Source of the DNA: an uncultured Erysipelotrichaceae bacterium
Lineage (GTDB): Bacteria > Bacillota_I > Bacilli_A > Erysipelotrichales > Erysipelotrichaceae
Direction: 5' to 3'
DNA length: 32,561 nucleotides
Assembly: GCA_944326825.1 (NCBI GenBank)
Contig: CALVFL010000019.1
Coordinates: forward strand, 1-32,561
How positions within the stretch are numbered: the first letter of the stretch is position 1; every line of letters begins with the position of its first letter. Below are positions 24,741-32,561 of this stretch, one piece after another. The notes below the pieces were generated by a model, which searched no databases, was not told the origin of the DNA, and saw only the letters and a program-made list of their open reading frames with translations. The translations under genes were made by a program, and so were the position numbers.

Positions 24741-25708
24741 TGGGATTTTTAGATGCAATAAAAGATAAAATAACCGGCAAGGATAAAGATAAATATCTAA
24801 GCGGCTTCTCCAAGACTAATAAACAGATCTCACAGAAGCTCAAGATCATCACTTCTTCCGGCAACATCAACAAGGATACTTTTTTGGAAGATCTGATGAT
24901 CACGCTTTTGGAGGCTGATCTTGGCTATAAGACAGCCAATCGGGTCTGTGATGAATTTCAAAAAGAGATGCGCAATTACATCGCCATGTCCCAGCGTGAT
25001 GTCTTTATCATCTTAAGAAATGTCTTAAAAAGGATCTACGGCAGCGATGAAAAAGAGATCATCTACAATACTGAAGGTCCGACCGTGATCCTTTTAGTCG
25101 GGGTCAACGGCTCTGGCAAGACTTCTACGATCGCCAAGCTGACTAAATACTTTAAAGATCAGGGCAAAAAAGTAGCTTTAGTAGCTGCCGATACTTTTAG
25201 AGCCGGTGCCATTGAGCAATTAAACAAATGGGCTTTAAAACTGGAGGTGCCAATCGTTAAAGGCGTTGAAAACCGTGATCCTTCGAGTGTTTTAGTCGAT
25301 GGCTGCCGCTATGCCCTGGCTAATGATATTGATATTTTATTATGTGATACAGCCGGCCGTCTTCAAAACAAGGTCAATTTGATGAATGAGTTAGCCAAAA
25401 TGAAAAAAGTCGTCGCCAAAGAGATCAAAGGCGCACCGCATAACACCTGGCTTGTCCTCGATTCAACGACTGGACAAAACGGCATCTCACAGGCTGAATT
25501 ATTCAATGAAGTGACTGATCTTTCAGGTATCATACTTACCAAGATGGATGGTACCTCTAAAGGCGGCATCGTCATAGCGATCAAGAATCTTATCAATGTT
25601 CCGGTCTTCTTTATCACTTTAGGCGAAACTGTCGATGATTTAGAACTCTTTGATCTGGATCTTTATCTTTACAGTATTATTGAGGATCTTGAAAATGAAT
25701 CTAAATAA
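24740..25708 (+). CDS. ftsY: Signal recognition particle receptor FtsY
   Basis: FtsY is the membrane-associated GTPase that receives SRP-bound ribosomes and delivers them to SecYEG. The 322-aa protein is an NG-domain form with only a short amphipathic N-terminus (about 1-25: MGFLDAIKDKITG) instead of a long acidic A domain. The G motifs are GVNGSGKTST (121-130), DTFRAGA (151-157), DTAGR (203-207) and TKMDGTSKGG (267-276). It is coupled to smc by a one-base overlap and overlaps ylxM by 14 bases, which is the usual smc-ftsY-ylxM arrangement. The usual next gene, ffh, is not here. Confidence 0.96.
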   Translation: MGFLDAIKDKITGKDKDKYLSGFSKTNKQISQKLKIITSSGNINKDTFLEDLMITLLEADLGYKTANRVCDEFQKEMRNYIAMSQRDVFIILRNVLKRIYGSDEKEIIYNTEGPTVILLVGVNGSGKTSTIAKLTKYFKDQGKKVALVAADTFRAGAIEQLNKWALKLEVPIVKGVENRDPSSVLVDGCRYALANDIDILLCDTAGRLQNKVNLMNELAKMKKVVAKEIKGAPHNTWLVLDSTTGQNGISQAELFNEVTDLSGIILTKMDGTSKGGIVIAIKNLINVPVFFITLGETVDDLELFDLDLYLYSIIEDLENESK

Positions 25709-26018
25709 GGATGACGGCAATTATCTTTTAGATTTCTATGGGGAATTGCTTACGGAAAGACAAAGAGAAGTTTTGAGTTATTATCTTTATGATGATTGCT
25801 CGATGTCTGAGATCGCCGATAATCTTGATATCTCTAAAACGGCTGTTTCCGACATTATCAACCGGGCTTATAAACAGCTTTTAGAATATGAAGATAAATT
25901 AAAGATGTATGAGGATTATAAAGCCAGAAGGTCTTTATATCAAAGCTTGAAAGAGTTAAATGATCCAAGAGTGGATGATTATATTATGAATCTTGAAAAG
26001 ATCGATAATCATTCTTGA
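25695..26018 (+). CDS. ylxM: YlxM/P13-family SRP-associated HTH protein
   Basis: This small helix-turn-helix protein belongs to the UPF0122 family, found with SRP genes; it modulates SRP GTPase activity in Streptococcus. From the ATG at 25695 it has 107 aa: LLTERQREVLSYYLYDD, the HTH MSEIADNLDISKTAVSDIIN (about 37-56), then RAYKQLLEYEDKL. An upstream in-frame ATG at 25650 would add 15 unrelated residues read from within ftsY. In most genomes ylxM precedes ffh; here ffh has been separated, and ackA follows after a promoter. Confidence 0.92.
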   Translation: MNLNKDDGNYLLDFYGELLTERQREVLSYYLYDDCSMSEIADNLDISKTAVSDIINRAYKQLLEYEDKLKMYEDYKARRSLYQSLKELNDPRVDDYIMNLEKIDNHS

Positions 26019-26025
26019 TTATATT

Positions 26026-26034
26026 TGTTAAAAT
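26026..26034 (+). promoter_or_regulatory. Extended -10 promoter of ackA
   Basis: TG-T-TAAAAT (TG 26026-26027, hexamer 26029-26034) lies just after ylxM. GGAAAGGGGT (26051-26060) is the ribosome binding site of ackA. No clear -35 is seen. Confidence 0.55.
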
Positions 26035-26065
26035 AGTGATGTTAAGTTTAGGAAAGGGGTACAAA

Positions 26066-27262
26066 ATGTCTAAAATTATTTCTGTAAATGCAGGCAGTTC
26101 TTCACTTAAATTCCAGTTATTCAACATGCCAAGCGAAGAAGTGCTGACATCAGGTGTAGCCGAAAGGATCGGTTTAGAAGAGGGGATCTTCACGATCAAG
26201 GTCAATGGGGAAAAGATCACTACCAACACACCGATCAAAGATCACAGTGTAGCCGTCAACCTGCTTTTAGAGGCTTTGGTAAAATACGGCATCGTCAAAG
26301 ATCTAAGCGAGATCAATGGAGCAGGTCACCGTATCGTACAAGGCGGTGCTTACTTTGACAGTTCAGTAAAAGTTGATGACGATGTCATCGCCAAGGTTGA
26401 TGAACTTTGTGAATTGGCTCCGCTTCATAACCCGGCTCATTTGGTCTGCTATCGTGCTTTCAAAGATGCTTTGCCGAATATCGGCCATGTCTTTGTCTTT
26501 GATACAGCTTTCCATCAGACGATGACTCCGGAATCTTATCTTTTCCCAGTACCTTATGAATGGTACACTGACTATAAGATCCGCCGTTATGGAGCCCATG
26601 GCACAAGCCATCAGTATGTTGCTGGTGTTACGGCTGAGCTGCTTGAAAAGGATATCAAAGATCTTAATATTATCACTTGTCACTTAGGCAATGGAGCATC
26701 GATCACTGCTATCAAAGGCGGCAAATGTATCAATACTTCTATGGGTCTTACACCTTTAGGCGGTATCATGATGGGTTCAAGATCAGGCGATATCGATCCG
26801 ACTGTCGTCTTTTACATGATGAAAAAGTTAAACTGCACTCCTGATGAGATGGACACTTATCTAAATAAGAAGAGCGGTATGTTAGGTGTATCTGGTATCT
26901 CCAGTGATGCCCGTGATGTTGAAGAAGCAGCTAAAAACGGCAACGAGAGAGCCATCCTTACTCAGGAATTATATGTAAACCGTGTCATCAATGTCTTGGG
27001 CGGCTATGTCATGCAGTTAGGCCATGTCGATGCGATCAGCTTTACAGCCGGTCTTGGCGAAAATGACGCTGCTATGCGTGAAAAGATCTTAAAAGCGGCT
27101 TCTGAATCGCTTGGTTTAAGCATTGACTATGATCTCAACGCTACGATTCATGGCAAACAGGCCCGTATTTCTAAAGATGATTCTAAAGTAGCAGTCTTTG
27201 TCATCCCGACTAATGAAGAAGTAGTCATTGCCCGTGATACGGTAAGGATCTTAGGTCTATAA
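26066..27262 (+). CDS. ackA: Acetate kinase
   Basis: It interconverts acetyl phosphate plus ADP with acetate plus ATP, the last step of fermentative acetate formation. From the ATG at 26066 it has 398 aa, the normal length. Family blocks in order are VNAGSSSLKFQLF, GHRIVQGG, TAFHQTM, RYGAHGTSH, CHLGNGASITAI, MGLTPLGGIMMGSRSGDIDP and FTAGLGEN. The longer in-frame ATG at 26015 is upstream of the promoter and was rejected. No pta gene is near, so acetyl phosphate must be made elsewhere. The nrnA-like gene begins one base after the stop, so both are probably co-transcribed. Confidence 0.97.
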   Translation: MSKIISVNAGSSSLKFQLFNMPSEEVLTSGVAERIGLEEGIFTIKVNGEKITTNTPIKDHSVAVNLLLEALVKYGIVKDLSEINGAGHRIVQGGAYFDSSVKVDDDVIAKVDELCELAPLHNPAHLVCYRAFKDALPNIGHVFVFDTAFHQTMTPESYLFPVPYEWYTDYKIRRYGAHGTSHQYVAGVTAELLEKDIKDLNIITCHLGNGASITAIKGGKCINTSMGLTPLGGIMMGSRSGDIDPTVVFYMMKKLNCTPDEMDTYLNKKSGMLGVSGISSDARDVEEAAKNGNERAILTQELYVNRVINVLGGYVMQLGHVDAISFTAGLGENDAAMREKILKAASESLGLSIDYDLNATIHGKQARISKDDSKVAVFVIPTNEEVVIARDTVRILGL

Positions 27263-27263
27263 G

Positions 27264-28220
27264 ATGGATTTTAAAACGATCAAAGAGCTTATCTTAAAAT
27301 ACGATACGATCACGATCTTCAGACATATTCGTCCTGATGGCGATGCTGCCGGATCGCAGCTTGGCTTATTGACTTATCTCAAAGACAATTTTCCTTTAAA
27401 AAAGATCTATGCTTTAGGTACAGAAACTTATGATGTCTATCCATATCTTGATGAAGCAAGCGATGAGATCATAAAGGACTCTTTAGCGATCATCTTAGAT
27501 ACTTCAACGAAGGATCGTGTTGATGACAAGCGCTATCTTTTAGCCAAAGAAACTTTAAAGATCGATCATCATCCGCCAGTCGATAATTTTGCCGATCACA
27601 ACTTCGTCAAAGAAGACTCGGCAGCAACCTGTGAGTTCTTATGTGATATTTTAAGCTCTGAAGCCTTTAAAGATCTTGAGATGTCTAAAAAAGCGGCTGA
27701 ATATCTCTATAGCGGTCTTTTGACTGATACGATCGGATTCAAAACGGCTTCAGTCAGTGCCAATACCATTAAAGCAGCTTACTTTTTGTGTGAAAAAGGT
27801 ATCGATATCTATGAACTCAATACCAGAGTATTCGATGTCAGTGAACATATCTTTAAATATTGTTCATACATGCGTCATAAATCTGTTTTTGAAGACGGAT
27901 TGGCTTATGCCATCATCAATGACGAAGATCTTAGAGAATGTAATATTGAAGCTAAAGTCGCCCGCAATTATGTCGCTCAGTTAGGCGGTGTCAAAGAACA
28001 TCGTATCTGGGCTTTATTCACTCAAAATGAAAAGGGGACTTATGATGGTTCGTTGCGCTCACAAAGAGCTTATATCGTCAACGAGATAGCTCAAAGATAT
28101 AACGGCGGCGGTCATGCCAATGCCTCTGGTGTCAAAGAACTAACGCTGGATCAAGTAAATGCACTAATAAATGAATTAAAAAACCTGATTTATTGTAATA
28201 ATAATGATGATAAGTTATAA
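27264..28220 (+). CDS. nrnA: DHH-family phosphoesterase, NrnA-like (oligoribonuclease/pAp phosphatase)
   Basis: This 318-aa DHH/DHHA1 protein shows the manganese-binding motifs HIRPDGDA (21-28), AIILDTS, KIDHHPP (the DHH triad) and LLTDTIGF. The C-terminal DHHA1 domain ends with the substrate-binding GGGHANASG. Such proteins without membrane or PAS domains degrade nanoRNA and pAp; some close relatives act on cyclic-di-AMP or its product pApA, so the exact substrate is open. It sits one base after ackA. Confidence 0.88.
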   Translation: MDFKTIKELILKYDTITIFRHIRPDGDAAGSQLGLLTYLKDNFPLKKIYALGTETYDVYPYLDEASDEIIKDSLAIILDTSTKDRVDDKRYLLAKETLKIDHHPPVDNFADHNFVKEDSAATCEFLCDILSSEAFKDLEMSKKAAEYLYSGLLTDTIGFKTASVSANTIKAAYFLCEKGIDIYELNTRVFDVSEHIFKYCSYMRHKSVFEDGLAYAIINDEDLRECNIEAKVARNYVAQLGGVKEHRIWALFTQNEKGTYDGSLRSQRAYIVNEIAQRYNGGGHANASGVKELTLDQVNALINELKNLIYCNNNDDKL

Positions 28221-28221
28221 T
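28193..28221 (+). promoter_or_regulatory. Promoter of hup
   Basis: TTGTAA (28193-28198), a 17-base spacer and a perfect TATAAT (28216-28221) overlap the end of nrnA. AAAGGAGGT (28233-28241) is a strong ribosome binding site. This fits a highly expressed gene. Confidence 0.75.
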
Positions 28222-28250
28222 GAAAATAGTCATAAAGGAGGTAAATATAA

Positions 28251-28535
28251 ATGGCTAAAGATTTAAATAAGAAAGCATTTGTTGAAGTTGTTGCTGAAAA
28301 GACTGGTTTAACTAAAAAAGCTGCCGGCGAATACTTAGAAGTAGTTTTAGCTACTGTCAGCGAAACTTTAAAAGATGGCGGTAAAGTAGATCTTTCCGGC
28401 TTTGGTAAATTTGAAGTAAAAGAAAGATCAGCTCGTACTGGTATCAATCCTTCAACAAAAGAAAAGATTGAAATCCCAGCTACTCGTGTTCCAGGATTTA
28501 AAGCTTCTAAAACTTTAAAAGATTTAGTTAAATAG
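28251..28535 (+). CDS. hup: DNA-binding protein HU
   Basis: HU is the abundant nucleoid protein that bends DNA. The 94-aa protein has the usual start DLNKKAFVEVVAEKTGLTKK, VDLSGFGKFEVKERSART in the beta arm, and the conserved proline in PATRVPGFKASKTLKD. It is a single-gene unit with its own strong promoter and terminator. Codon choice is more uniform than in neighbours, and GATC is less frequent (two sites in 285 bases), as expected for a highly expressed gene. Confidence 0.97.
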   Translation: MAKDLNKKAFVEVVAEKTGLTKKAAGEYLEVVLATVSETLKDGGKVDLSGFGKFEVKERSARTGINPSTKEKIEIPATRVPGFKASKTLKDLVK

Positions 28536-28547
28536 TATATCATATAA

Positions 28548-28572
28548 AACAGCCAACTAAGCGTTGGCTGTT
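28548..28572. terminator. Terminator of hup, likely bidirectional
   Basis: AACAGCCAAC (28548-28557) pairs perfectly with GTTGGCTGTT (28563-28572) around a five-base loop. A T-rich tail follows on the plus strand (ATTATTA), and the minus-strand reading is followed by TTATATGATATACTATTT. It can also stop the convergent deoB transcript. Confidence 0.88.
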
Positions 28573-28590
28573 ATTATTAACTATTACTTC

Positions 28591-28641
28591 GCATAATGTA
28601 TATTATGCAAGATTTATTGATAGATCATTAAACTGATCAAT
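28591..28641. repeat. Two small inverted repeats between hup and deoB
   Basis: GCATAAT and ATTATGC (28591-28597 with 28602-28608) form one short hairpin; ATTGAT and ATCAAT (28616-28621 with 28636-28641) form another that touches the deoB stop codon. With the hup terminator they fill the gap between the convergent genes. They may be extra leftward termination or RNA 3'-end protection elements for deoB. Confidence 0.5.
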
Positions 28642-29819
28642 TATAAGATCTGCCCTAAGAAGCTATGACCATAGCCAGGGTTTGTGACATCAAACATATC
28701 AGCTACTGTGGCACCGATATCGGCAAATGTATCACGCATACCTAAATTGCCAAAACCAGTATTGCTCTTGCGGTAAACTAAAAGCGGTACATATTCTCTT
28801 GTGTGATCTGAACCATGCCAGGTCGGATCGTTCCCATGGTCAGCAGTGATCATCAACAGATCATCATCTCTTAACACTTTTAATAATTCACCGAGTTTTA
28901 CATCAAAATCACTCAACTCTTGGGCATAACCTTCGGCATTGCGGCGATGTCCCCACTTGGCATCAAAATCAACTAGATTAACAAAACATAAGCCTCTAAA
29001 ATCATCTTTAGCTACTTCGATAGTCTGATCCATGCCTTCTAAAGAAGATTTGGACTTGATCGCTTTAGTGATGCCTTTAGTATTGAAGATATCATTGATC
29101 TTGCCGACACTGATCACATCAAAGCCGTTTTCCTTAAGACTTTCTAAGACTGTCTTGCCATAAGGATCTAAGGCATAGTCGTGACGGTTGGCCGTTCTTG
29201 TGAAGGTTTCTTTAGTTTCGCCTACAAACGGTCTGGCAATTACCCGGCCAAGACGCCATTCAGGTCTTAAAGTTATCTCTCTGGCCACCTCGCAGCAACG
29301 GTAAAGTTCATCAAGACCGATCAGATCTTCATTAGCTGCAATCTGTAAGACAGAATCAGCTGATGTATAAATTATCAGCTCTTTGGTCTGCATGTGTCTT
29401 TCGCCAAGCTCTTTAATGATCTCTGTGCCAGATGCAGCATAATTGCCGATATACTTATAACCGGTCTTGGCTTCTAGTTCAGCGATCAGCTCTTTAGGGA
29501 AACCGGTATCCGTAAAAGTAATAAATGGTTGATCGATCCTTAGTCCCATCATCTCCCAGTGCCCTGTCATCGTATCTTTACCGACGCTGGCTTCATGCAG
29601 TTTAGCGATATAACCCGCAAACTGATTGCTTTTAGGATTATCTTTGACTGGACATAAATGATTCAGTCCTAAATGACAAAGATTAGGTATCTTATGGCCG
29701 CTTGTAGCTTCAAAGATATGTTTTAGTGTATTGGCCCCTTCATCATTATAAAGATAGGCTTTTTCATCACTGCCTATTCCTAATGAATCGATCACGATCA
29801 CAAATGCTCTTTTATTCAT
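28641..29819 (-). CDS. deoB: Phosphopentomutase
   Basis: DeoB interconverts ribose/deoxyribose 1- and 5-phosphates in nucleoside salvage. The 392-aa alkaline-phosphatase-fold enzyme has the metal-binding [15 protein letters not shown], the phosphorylated threonine in [10 protein letters not shown] (Thr85), [16 protein letters not shown], and [18 protein letters not shown] with the remaining metal ligands. Its start overlaps xerD by eight bases, and the xerD-deoB order is also found in B. subtilis. AGGAGG lies upstream of the ATG. Confidence 0.97.
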   Translation of the reverse strand: MNKRAFVIVIDSLGIGSDEKAYLYNDEGANTLKHIFEATSGHKIPNLCHLGLNHLCPVKDNPKSNQFAGYIAKLHEASVGKDTMTGHWEMMGLRIDQPFITFTDTGFPKELIAELEAKTGYKYIGNYAASGTEIIKELGERHMQTKELIIYTSADSVLQIAANEDLIGLDELYRCCEVAREITLRPEWRLGRVIARPFVGETKETFTRTANRHDYALDPYGKTVLESLKENGFDVISVGKINDIFNTKGITKAIKSKSSLEGMDQTIEVAKDDFRGLCFVNLVDFDAKWGHRRNAEGYAQELSDFDVKLGELLKVLRDDDLLMITADHGNDPTWHGSDHTREYVPLLVYRKSNTGFGNLGMRDTFADIGATVADMFDVTNPGYGHSFLGQIL

Positions 29820-30726
29820 GTTTATTTCCTCCTTTATAGTTAGCTAAGGGATGTGCCTTTAAATAGGTAGAACGGATCTGTTCATTTTCTAAATGAGTAT
29901 AGATCTCGGTAGTTGAAATATCGCTGTGACCTAAGAGTTCCTGTACTTCTCTTAGATCAGCCCCGTTTTTTAGAAGATGCGTTGCATAAGAATGACGCAG
30001 TTTATGAGGGGTTATCTTCTTTTTAATGCCGTTTCGAGCAGCCCTTTCTTTAATGATCTTTTCGACATAGACCCTGTTTAAATGATTGGAAAGATGATTG
30101 ATGAAAAAATATTTCTCGTTTTCTTTCTTATTAGACCACAAAGGACGCACTTCTATAAAATAACGTTTCATGATCTCTTTTACTTTTGATGGTATAGGAA
30201 CGATTCTTTCTTTATTCCCCTTCCCTAATACCCGCAAGACCCCTTCATCTAGATTGGTTTGACTGCATAAGAGATCACAGCATTCGGAAACTCTAAGACC
30301 CATGCCGTAAATCGAAGCGAAAAGACAGTGCTCAAAGATATCTTGAAGATCATCATTAAAGGAATTTAAGATCTTTTCAGTTTCTTCTATCGTCAAATAG
30401 ATCGGCAAACGTTTCTTGCTGCGGTGGATATTCAGATTGACTGTTGGATCACTCAGATCATAGCGGCGATTCAAATACTTAAATAAGCCCCTTACAGCCG
30501 TCTTGACATGATTGACAGTACTGTTTTCATACTTAGTGCCAAGATGGCTTACAAAGCCCTCTAAAGCCCTCAGATCGATCATTTCAATATCTTTGATCCC
30601 ATTATCTTCAAAATAATCCTTAAACTTGGCTAAATCGATGCGGTAAGCTTCATAGGTCCTTTGACTGCGGGCTTCATTGATTACCAGATGATTAAGATAT
30701 TCTTTGATCGCCTCACTTACCAGCAT
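29812..30726 (-). CDS. xerD: Tyrosine recombinase XerD
   Basis: XerD resolves chromosome dimers at dif with XerC. The protein has the N-terminal SAM-like core-binding domain ([19 protein letters not shown]) and the catalytic set: Arg in YGMGLRVSE (about 145), Lys in [11 protein letters not shown] (about 169), [12 protein letters not shown] (His about 241, Arg about 244), [10 protein letters not shown] (His about 267) and the nucleophile Tyr in TEIYTHLE (about 276). The ATG at 30726 was preferred to one at 30732 because AAAGGA lies five bases upstream of it. It overlaps recN by 14 bases. XerD rather than XerC is inferred from its deoB neighbour, as in Bacillus. Confidence 0.93.
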   Translation of the reverse strand: MLVSEAIKEYLNHLVINEARSQRTYEAYRIDLAKFKDYFEDNGIKDIEMIDLRALEGFVSHLGTKYENSTVNHVKTAVRGLFKYLNRRYDLSDPTVNLNIHRSKKRLPIYLTIEETEKILNSFNDDLQDIFEHCLFASIYGMGLRVSECCDLLCSQTNLDEGVLRVLGKGNKERIVPIPSKVKEIMKRYFIEVRPLWSNKKENEKYFFINHLSNHLNRVYVEKIIKERAARNGIKKKITPHKLRHSYATHLLKNGADLREVQELLGHSDISTTEIYTHLENEQIRSTYLKAHPLANYKGGNKHE

Positions 30727-32365
30727 ACTCATCCTTTATACTTTGTGCTTTATTCAATAACTCTTTAGCCATTAAAAGCGAATTATCGCTAATATCCGAA
30801 GCGATCATCACAGCCAACACTTCGACCGTTTTATCTTTAGCAAGCGGAATGATGGAAGTAGTGGTCTTATCAGAGAAAGTTTCTTTAACAACTTCATAGA
30901 AATGATCGCCATAAGCGGCTACTGCTGGCGAATGAGTAATGGCTAAGACCTGCATATCTTGGCTTATCTTGGCCATCTTTAAACCGACTGCCCCAGCCGC
31001 TTTGCCGGAAATGCCGGTATCGATCTCATCAAAGATTGCCAAAGAGATCTTCATCAAACGGCTGAAGATCGACTTCAATCCCAAAAGGATCCGGCTGGTT
31101 TCACCGCCGCTGGCAACTTTATTTAAAGGCTTTAACTCTTCGCCTTTGTTGGTCGAGATCATAAAGATGACATCATCATACCCCGAAGCACTTAATTCAC
31201 TTCTTTTAAAAGCTACTGCAAAGTCAAAATATTTTAATTCAAGATCACTGACTTCTTTAATGATGGCTTCTTTAAGCTTTAAAGCTGTTTCTTTTCTCTT
31301 TTTACTTAAAAGATCAGCTTCCTTCATGTAACCGTTTAAAGCTGCCTCGACTTTACTTTCAAATTCAGCTAAATAAGTTTCTCTTTCATCAAAAGCTTTG
31401 ATCTTTTCTAAAAGTTCATCCTTGTAACGTAAAATACCTTCAATATCGGTATGATATTTTCTTTTAAGCTTGTTGATCTCAAAGAGCCTGTCCTGGATCT
31501 CATCGATCCTTTCTTCAGAAAGATCAAGCGAAGCTAACTGATCTTCGATCTTTCCAAAAAGATCTTCTAATTCATAGTGATGATTGTATAACTTCTCTAA
31601 AAGTTCCGTTTCATCATCAAGCCCTTCCAGTTCTCTGATTGCTTCATATAAAGATTCCTTAATCCCCTTTTCTTCATTGTAGTAAGCTAAAGCGTTATGC
31701 AGATGATTATATTCTCTTTCATAATTCTTGATCTTCTTTTCCAGCTTTAAAAGTTCCTCTTCTTCTAAAGGATCTAAAGCTGCTTTATCAATCTCAGCGA
31801 TCTGGAAGCGGAAATAGTCTATGTCATCGCTGTTTGGAGTATTGTTTAAAAAGTCTTCATAACTCTTTTTTAGACTGGCATATCGTTTGTAAGACTCATT
31901 CACTGCAGATAATAAGTCATCATCATTCAAAAAAGTATCCAGCAGTTTTAAATGATTGGCTGTTTTAAAAAGATACTGGGAATCTTTTTGCGAATGGATG
32001 TCGATCTCTTCATCAAAAAGTTCTCTTAGAAAGTTTAAAGTTACCATCCGGCCGTTGACTCTGATCGTACTTTTCTCGCCAATCGTTCTGCTTACGATCA
32101 GTTCATCGTCATAGTCGATCTCGGCATCCGCTAGTGTCTTTTTAAAATGATCATTTAATTCAAAACTAGCCTCCAGCAAAGCTTTATCGGCACCTTTGCG
32201 GATCAAAGAAGTATCCCCTCGACTTCCCCTTAAAAGATCGATCGCTCCGATGATGATCGATTTACCGCTGCCTGTTTCGCCAAGAAAAATATTCAATCCG
32301 TTTTTAAAATCGATATTTAATTCTTCTATAATGGCGTAATCTTTAATATATAAACTCTTTATCAT
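30713..32365 (-). CDS. recN: DNA repair protein RecN
   Basis: RecN is an SMC-like ATPase recruited early to double-strand breaks. The 550-aa protein has Walker A GETGSGKS (29-36) after KDYAIIEELNIDF, a long coiled-coil middle (about 150-370), the ABC signature SGGETSR (419-425) and Walker B AIFDEIDTGISG, then AITHSPAVAAYGDHF. The start ATG overlaps the stop of the upstream gene (ATGA), and the end overlaps xerD, so recN-xerD-deoB form one transcript. Confidence 0.96.
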   Translation of the reverse strand: MIKSLYIKDYAIIEELNIDFKNGLNIFLGETGSGKSIIIGAIDLLRGSRGDTSLIRKGADKALLEASFELNDHFKKTLADAEIDYDDELIVSRTIGEKSTIRVNGRMVTLNFLRELFDEEIDIHSQKDSQYLFKTANHLKLLDTFLNDDDLLSAVNESYKRYASLKKSYEDFLNNTPNSDDIDYFRFQIAEIDKAALDPLEEEELLKLEKKIKNYEREYNHLHNALAYYNEEKGIKESLYEAIRELEGLDDETELLEKLYNHHYELEDLFGKIEDQLASLDLSEERIDEIQDRLFEINKLKRKYHTDIEGILRYKDELLEKIKAFDERETYLAEFESKVEAALNGYMKEADLLSKKRKETALKLKEAIIKEVSDLELKYFDFAVAFKRSELSASGYDDVIFMISTNKGEELKPLNKVASGGETSRILLGLKSIFSRLMKISLAIFDEIDTGISGKAAGAVGLKMAKISQDMQVLAITHSPAVAAYGDHFYEVVKETFSDKTTTSIIPLAKDKTVEVLAVMIASDISDNSLLMAKELLNKAQSIKDEYAGK

Positions 32366-32561
32366 AAATTTTTGATCTCTTTAATTATACTTTTAAAGTC
32401 CATCTCTTTAAAGGTCTTGATCTTACTTTTAGCATCACAAACTACTCTGTCATCATCCAAAGCCATCAAAGAGAGCTTGTTTTGGGCTTTTTTGGCATTG
32501 AAATAGTTTTGGATCTTTTGGCCTAAGGAATTGGTCTTGCTGTTAAGCTCATAAACAAGTA
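32362..32561 (-). CDS. Unidentified protein, C-terminal 65 codons
   Basis: The frame is open from the window edge to a TGA that overlaps the recN ATG by four bases. The visible part is lysine- and asparagine-rich and looks helical (for example LVYELNSKTNSLGQKIQNYF), ending with KEMDFKSIIKEIKNL. In Bacillota the genes before recN are often argR, tlyA, ispA or xseAB, but I cannot match this tail to any of them. The tight overlap says it belongs to the recN operon. Confidence 0.75.
   Translation of the reverse strand, partial: LVYELNSKTNSLGQKIQNYFNAKKAQNKLSLMALDDDRVVCDAKSKIKTFKEMDFKSIIKEIKNL

Noticed and set aside
30939..31331. Plus-strand frame inside recN
   Set aside because: It is a shadow of the RecN C-terminal region with no domain or promoter of its own.
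1..32561. Mobile elements, prophage or CRISPR array
   Set aside because: No transposase, integrase with attachment repeats, or regularly spaced repeats were seen. The tyrosine recombinase lies in a housekeeping operon and fits XerD. The DUF5131 gene is phage-related by family only.

Overview
This is a core-genome stretch of a low-GC Bacillota chromosome using the standard bacterial code: TGA is a working stop, for example at the ends of mnmA, smc and the IreB gene. The gene set and order (mnmA-recD2-alaS-ireB-ruvX-DUF1292-mltG-udk-greA, comEA-comEC-holA, smc-ftsY-ylxM, and recN-xerD-deoB on the other strand) match the conserved neighbourhoods of Bacilli. The short SMC (983 aa), the compact FtsY and the overall style suggest an Erysipelotrichales-like or related gut lineage, but this assignment is an inference by eye. 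No tRNA, rRNA, CRISPR array, prophage or insertion sequence was seen.

Layout. Positions 1-167 are AT-rich and non-coding, with a 12-bp inverted repeat at the right end. Positions 168-1261 (+) hold a broken MmcQ/YjbR gene (5' truncated, with a frameshift in a T7 run) followed at once by an intact DUF5131 (phage Gp37/Gp68-like) gene. Convergent to it is a membrane phosphoglycerol transferase/LTA synthase-like gene (1256-2668, -). A ROK-family kinase lacking the family zinc site follows (2760-3656, +). It shares a two-way terminator with trpS (-), which sits behind a T-box riboswitch. The trpS/T-box promoter and the promoter of a divergent spx gene overlap in their -35 elements.

From 4959 to 28535 all genes point right in tightly overlapping blocks: spx-mnmA-recD2 (redox control, tRNA thiolation, DNA repair); alaS; ireB-ruvX-DUF1292-mltG-udk; greA; an Ig-like secreted or anchored protein with comEA-comEC-holA-sdaA-U32 (DNA uptake, replication clamp loading, serine catabolism, RNA modification); smc-ftsY-ylxM (chromosome organisation and protein targeting); ackA-nrnA; and hup. 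From 28641 to the right edge the genes point left: an unidentified partial gene, recN, xerD and deoB, probably one operon with overlapping ends.

The most unusual features are a roughly five- to six-fold excess of the tetramer GATC in two hand-counted stretches, the divergent promoters sharing one -35 site, a cysteine-bearing C-terminal extension on Spx, the loss of every zinc ligand in the ROK kinase, and the YjbR remnant. I found no convincing new multi-gene system.
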